From Struthidea cinerea (taxonomy: Eukaryota; Chordata; Aves; Passeriformes; Corcoracidae): 64,000 bases of DNA. Of the stretch, positions 59,295 through 64,000 are shown one piece after another. The notes beneath the pieces were generated by a model that was not told where the DNA came from, ran no database searches, and worked only from the letters and a program-made list of their open reading frames with translations. The first letter of the stretch is position 1. Each line of letters opens with the position of its first letter. The position numbers and the translations under genes are program-made. Location of the stretch: assembly GCA_013397865.1 (NCBI GenBank), contig VZTI01004809.1, forward strand, positions 56,173 to 120,172, read 5' to 3'.

Positions 59295-62200
59295 GTAAAA
59301 CGGGGCTCGGGTCCGCCGCTCCTCTCACCTCCCGTCCCCCCCTCTCCATTCTCCTGGGCTACTGCTGACGCTCCCTTGCTCGCGTCGGGGCCTCCCCCGG
59401 GGCGCGGAATCCCCTCTGGGGCGGGCCCTGGCGGCGGTCGGGCAGGAGCAGCCCCGGGGCAGGTGCCGTCAAGGGGCGGCTGCCGCCTCCTCCCCGCCTC
59501 GCCTGACACGAAGCCTTGTTCGAGCCGCTGTCGTGGCAGCCCTTGGCCCTGCTGGCAGGGGGTGGAGAGTGGTGGGAAAGGAGCGAGGATTTAGAGGTGT
59601 TGGGGAGCAGAGGCGAGTGGGGAACAAAGAAGATAAACGTGCTTCGAGGAGGCGATAATGAAAGAAGTCGACTAGAGGACCATGCCGTGCCCCTTGTGAG
59701 ATTCCTGATGCTCTTGTGTAGCTGATGATGAGGAGGGATATTTGTGTGTTTTTGAGATATTCCCTTAGACTTATTCCCTTAACATTCCTCGCACACAAAA
59801 TGAGTATTTCAAGCTTTTTTGGCATTGGTAGATCGTGCAAATATTCCCCTTTAAGGCTGTCGGGATCCTGAGCAGCTTTGAAACCGCTGGTCTTGCAGCA
59901 GGTTTGCCCGGGGCTAAACTCGATATGCTGTTCAGGGAGGAAGAACGGGACTATTACGGGAAAAGTGATTGTGTACTGGAACATGAGAAGGATGTTACAG
60001 AGCCATAGAATAACTCGACTGTGTTCATGGATAGGCGTTAAGAAAAGAAAATGGAGTATTTTGAGCTCATGCTGCAGTTAAATGCAATTGAAAAGTTATT
60101 CAGGAGTCTTCTAGCTAGGCCGGATCAGCTAGGCCCAAATGTATTTGTAATTCCATTACTTGAGACAATGTTAGGCAGGGAATTCTAGCCACTGCTGTTC
60201 CCCTGGGTGGAAGCAGTAGCGACTCTTGTTCCTCTCCAGGACCATATGTTCTCTTCTTGAACATTTTTAATCGTGTTGTTTTTTAATCATTTTCTGTCAC
60301 TTTTGTTCTTGCCAGTGACATTGTCCAAACCTGAACCTTATGTATTTTACGTGTTTCTTGAAAGCCTTTATGTTACGCTAATTCTTCCGCTATGTGGATT
60401 GTGAGTGTTGCACTGGAACTTACAGTTCTTGAAGAGTACTGCTGTGTTTTTGAATAAAATTATTTATTTGGCTTAGCTATTCAGTTTAGCTATTGTTGAG
60501 CAGTTCTGATGTAGGGTCTTTTTTAATGTTTTGTAGGAAAAGTGGATTGAATTCACTTGCTGTTTTGGTGATGTTGATGCATGGCTGTCAGGGCATAATC
60601 CTGTATCATTTAAAGAGGAACTTGTCTTTATTTGTGTGGTGCTCCTGGGGATGGGGGTTCCCAGCAGCAGCCCTTCCTCCAGAAATCTGAGTCTCCTGCA
60701 TGACTCAGATCTTTTTTAGCGGCACGGATGATCTCCCACAGCGCTCACTCTGTGCAGCCTGCGCTCTCCCTGTTCCTGTTCATGCATCTGTGCTCCTGTC
60801 CTAGTAGGATTCCTTTGGTTCCACCATCCAGCTTCTAACACATCAGCCCGTAGGCCATGGTGTTGTATTGTGTGCTAAAAAATGTATAGATGTTTCTTGT
60901 TAGTAGACAGTAATACGTGCCCAAAACCGTATCTTAAAAACTGCTTTTAAAACTCCGCTTTATCTGTTTCATTGCTTACTAGCTTTCTAAAAATTTTAGT
61001 ACTTCCTTTCTTTCTGCTGGTTTCATTTGCTTTCTGATTGTGGTGAAAGAGATACCTTTCGACTGCAGATCAACTTGTTTTTTTAATTTTCATTTTTAGT
61101 TGTGTTAGTAGACACTTAGATTAGTGGTTTGGGGTTTTTTGCCTATCGGTCTGCTAATTCAGCTTGCTAATTGGAAGCATGATTCTGAGCTTCTGCTAAG
61201 AAAGTCTTTATATGTTTACAGCTGAATATAAAGTTATATATGTGTACTGTTTTATGAGCATATATGTGGTAAACATGATGGTTAAATGCATTAAGACCTA
61301 ATGCGGTGAATTTAGTGAGAGAAGATTTCCAGCATTAATTGTTTGGTAGCTGCTACATGGAAAGTCCCTGTAGCTTTGATAACTTCCTGGTTTGCTCAAA
61401 TATCTTTTTGGAGTGTTTAAGAATTCTTGATACTTGCTGTTTCTGTGTGGTAAACAGAAATGATATTTGCTAAAGGTTTTCAGGTGTTGCAAAATTAGAA
61501 AAGTACACATCATATGGAATTTTTGTACAGATCTAGCAAAACTGGCTTACAGTATAATTATAATTTCTAATATTATATTTGAAATATGATATTTGCTAAT
61601 GTTTAGAATTACACCACACATACCTTCTGTCTGGTAAAAACAACCTTTTACTGTTTAAATGATTCTTGCAAATAAAGGTAGTAAATTAAGTAAGTAAACT
61701 AGTAACACTTTCTATGAAAAAATAGTGTTACATATATGAAAAATGCCCACATTATATTAAAACACCATATTTTTCTGTCTAACATTCTGTCTAATTTTTC
61801 TGTGTTTATCAGTGTTTAGCATTGTACAGAACTGAATTTTATTATTAAGATTGCAACCTTAGTTCCATTAGTAGAGAATACATTATGTTGTTCATGTTTA
61901 CCATTTCCTAGACTTTGCTTATTCTTTGTTTTGTAGCAAAGTACCAATATTGATGTGGTTCGTTTTCCATGCGTGGTTTACATAAATGAAGTCCGTGTCA
62001 TTCCTCCAGGAGTGAGAGCTCACACAAGTTTGCCTGACAACAGGGCTTATGGGTAAGTGAAAGATACCAGGTATCAGATTCAGGAAAATCTTCCTCTTAT
62101 TTTTTTTCTTGAACTTTGTATCTCAATAGACCTTCCTACATAAAAATGTAAAATGCTTTTATGTGTTTGCTGAACTTGTAATTATTTTGGGGAGTTACTT

Positions 62201-63486
62201 TAACAGTATAATTTTGTGCGGTTTTTTCCCTTTGTAGTCCTGCTTACTCTGATAAGGAACCCATCTAATTTAATTTTACTTTTATTCTGTTTCTAGAGAG
62301 ACATCCCCCCATTCATTTCAACTGGACTTGTTTTTCAACAATGTCAGCAAACCAAGTGCCCCTGTTTTTGATCGGCTGGGGAGGTAAGTTCTTTCAAGAT
62401 TAGTGTGTGACTTCATTATCTACCTTTTCTTCCTGAAAATTGTTATAGTGCAGAAAATGCACAATAGACAATCCTGTATCTCCCATGACTTTCATATTTG
62501 GTTTGAACTTTGCTAGTTTGTGTTCTTATTCTTTTCCTCCAATCTGTTTGGAAGGACAGAGGTTTATGCTTAAAATTTAAGAAAAGTTTCTGTTATTGTT
62601 AAATTTACAGAGCCCATATATATTAATGTAAAGAATTCTATAGAAATAAGTGATTTTGCACTCTTGCTTTTAATAGTATGTATTTGTCCAGTGTTTTATT
62701 GTTGGCTTGTGTGATAAGTGTTGCTGTGTTTTATTTCTGTAAACTTGCTTTATATTAATGAAGCATGACTTTGTATCTTTTATTTAACAGCCTTGAATAT
62801 GATGAAAACACTTCAATTATTTTCAGGCCCAATGCAAAGGTAATACAGTGTGATTTAACCCTCTTCTTTCCCTGCATATCTGTCTTTTAGGTATAAGTAT
62901 GGTTGCATGTGGTGTGTTAGCACTGTGTAAAGCGTTTATTGTTTCAAACCTTATCCTAAAACCTGCCTGTGGTTTAGATACTCTTTATTTTAGAGTCTTC
63001 TTGATTTTTTGTTTTGTTTTGAGTCTGTTATTTTTGGTTTTGGTTTTTTTTTTCATTAATAGGCTCTAGTAGATTAGGGATCTATCTAGGCAATAGATAC
63101 ACTGCAAGGAATTTAATGCTTTTAGAGAAAGATTATTCATTGCAATGATTGATGTGTTTAAAGTTTTGTCACTTTTCAAAATATGGGGTAAAGAGGTACT
63201 TTAATGTTGGATTTTTCTTTTGGCTTTTATGCAGATACTGATACGGTGATACTAGAGTAACGCTTTGGAAATTGTCTTTAAGTGCTATTTCTTTTTTTTT
63301 TTTCTAAAAACCAACAGGTCAACACAGATGGATTGGTTCTTAGAGGGTGGTACAACTGTCTGACTTTGGCAATATATGGCTCAGTTGACAGGGTAATAAC
63401 TCATGAGAGAGAGTCACCTCCTCCACCACCCCCTCCACCTCCACCTCCCCAGCAACAGCCTGGATTGAAAAGAAATCCAAAGCATG
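59232..63486 (+). CDS. VIRMA: VIRMA (KIAA1429), m6A writer complex scaffold, 5' part
   Basis: VIRMA is the large nuclear scaffold of the METTL3-METTL14-WTAP complex. It directs N6-methyladenosine deposition towards 3' UTRs and stop codons. Five exons join in phase to give about 161 N-terminal residues of a protein of roughly 1,800. Segments are MAADASTELLFLDTFKHQSA, then VVRFPCVVYINEVRVIPPGV, FQLDLFFNNVSKPSAPVFDR, SLEYDENTSIIFRP and GLVLRGWYNCLTLAIYGSVD. A run of 12 Pro and a Gln patch follow. These match the conserved N-terminal beta-rich region. The remaining gene lies beyond the right edge. The start is fixed by family agreement and the YY1-type ATG context. Confidence 0.98.
59295..61936 (+). 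other. VIRMA: VIRMA intron 1, no features recognised
   Basis: It starts in the CpG island and becomes AT-rich after about 60 kb. ORFs here lie within the CpG island or are chance frames. Confidence 0.7.
61937..62052 (+). CDS. VIRMA: VIRMA coding exon 2
   Basis: 116 nt encoding QSTNIDVVRFPCVVYINEVR to SLPDNRAY plus two bases. Acceptor TTTTGTAG/, donor TGG/GTAAGT. Confidence 0.97.
62297..62383 (+). CDS. VIRMA: VIRMA coding exon 3
   Basis: 87 nt encoding GETSPHSFQLDLFFNNVSKP to VFDRLG plus two bases. Acceptor TTTCTAG/, donor GAG/GTAAGT. Confidence 0.97.
62791..62839 (+). CDS. VIRMA: VIRMA coding exon 4
   Basis: 49 nt completing Ser and encoding LEYDENTSIIFRPNAK. Acceptor TTTAACAG/, donor AAG/GTAATA. 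Confidence 0.97.
63318..63486 (+). CDS. VIRMA: VIRMA coding exon 5 with polyproline run
   Basis: 169 nt, 56 codons plus one base: VNTDGLVLRGWYNCLTLAIY, GSVDRVITHERES, twelve consecutive Pro, QQQPGLKRNPKH. Acceptor CCAACAG/, donor CATG/GTGAGC. Reading on past the donor soon meets a stop, which supports the splice. Confidence 0.97.
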
Positions 63487-64000
63487 GTGAGCCTTGGGGG
63501 AAGACAGAGACTTTTTTCTTTTAAAAATCAGCGTTACAGTATCCCATCTGAAAATCAAATCCCCAATTCTTCCACATTTTAGATTACAGTGGCTTTCATT
63601 TTTCTTTGTTATATCTTTAGTTTCGTATTTTCTTCTAGATTTATATTGAATGATTTTAAGTAGGGTCTCATCCAGTGCTTTTATGAGAATGGTTCATTTG
63701 ATCTGTTGCTAATTACTTTGGATGGTCAAAATGCAGTTTAACTTGTGTGAACTCATTAAAATGTAGATGATTGGAATATCAAAAAAAAGTGATTAGAATA
63801 GTATTAAAATCATAACAAGAAAATTTCACAGTGATAGTTAACTGGCTTATCTGACTTGTATAAAGTACGTTACAGAAGAGTGCTCAGCACTGGTTTTGGA
63901 ACGGCCATGAATAGAATCCGTGGTCAAGTTTCTGCTTCAATTTTGGTTTTAGATTTAAAATTAGAACTATTGTTCAAAGAATGGCTAGAAGACTTCAAAA
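63487..64000 (+). other. VIRMA: Start of VIRMA intron 5
   Basis: AT-rich intronic sequence to the window edge; no further exon was seen. Confidence 0.8.

Noticed and set aside
59029..59984. Several long minus-strand ORFs opposite VIRMA exon 1
   Set aside because: CpG-island artefacts antisense to a clear coding exon and promoter, with no protein family match.
1..64000. CRISPR arrays, bacterial operons or phage-like systems
   Set aside because: No spaced direct repeats or prokaryotic gene structure. The window is vertebrate nuclear DNA.

Overview
The window looks like a bird autosome. The evidence is CR1 LINE fragments with avian-type 3' ends, vertebrate multi-exon genes with GT-AG introns and CpG-island promoters, and the conserved neighbourhood DPY19L4 / ESRP1 / VIRMA. 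Only two genes are securely identified, and both act on RNA. All assignments come from reading translations and splice sites by eye; no database search was possible.

Left part (1-20.4 kb): the left edge is a CpG-rich promoter. A short minus-strand reading frame runs off the edge there. In other vertebrates the gene downstream of ESRP1 is DPY19L4 in the same orientation, so this edge is probably its promoter (inference). Facing the other way is a short plus-strand transcript candidate with a polyadenylation signal near 580. The remainder is intergenic: two CR1 fragments (7.1 and 9.1 kb), an isolated TATA/CCAAT promoter-like element (11.3 kb), a 7-bp microsatellite (13.6 kb), a complete solo LTR with a target-site duplication (16.3-16.95 kb) and a weaker LTR-junction candidate (18.6 kb).

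Centre (20.4-53.7 kb): ESRP1, the epithelial splicing regulator, lies on the minus strand. Fourteen coding exons were placed to the base with continuous phase. They encode an N-terminal exonuclease-like fold and three RRMs. The exon that in mammals encodes about 51 residues just before the last exon was not found in the 8.9-kb final intron. Joining the exons that are present would move the last exon into a second open frame. That intron also holds a strong 34-bp-arm hairpin. The ESRP1 CpG promoter carries a cluster of E2-boxes of the ZEB/SNAI type.

Right part (53.7-64 kb): a 1-kb decayed CR1 with reverse-transcriptase remnants is followed by intergenic sequence, then the CpG promoter and first five coding exons of VIRMA on the plus strand. 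VIRMA is the scaffold subunit of the m6A writer complex, and it runs off the right edge. ESRP1 and VIRMA are head to head, with about 6.3 kb between start codons. A CR1 tail lies within the VIRMA promoter. I see no exotic multi-gene system. The most unusual items are the ESRP1 C-terminus, the tandem 12-nt splice donors, the intronic hairpin and the promoter architectures.
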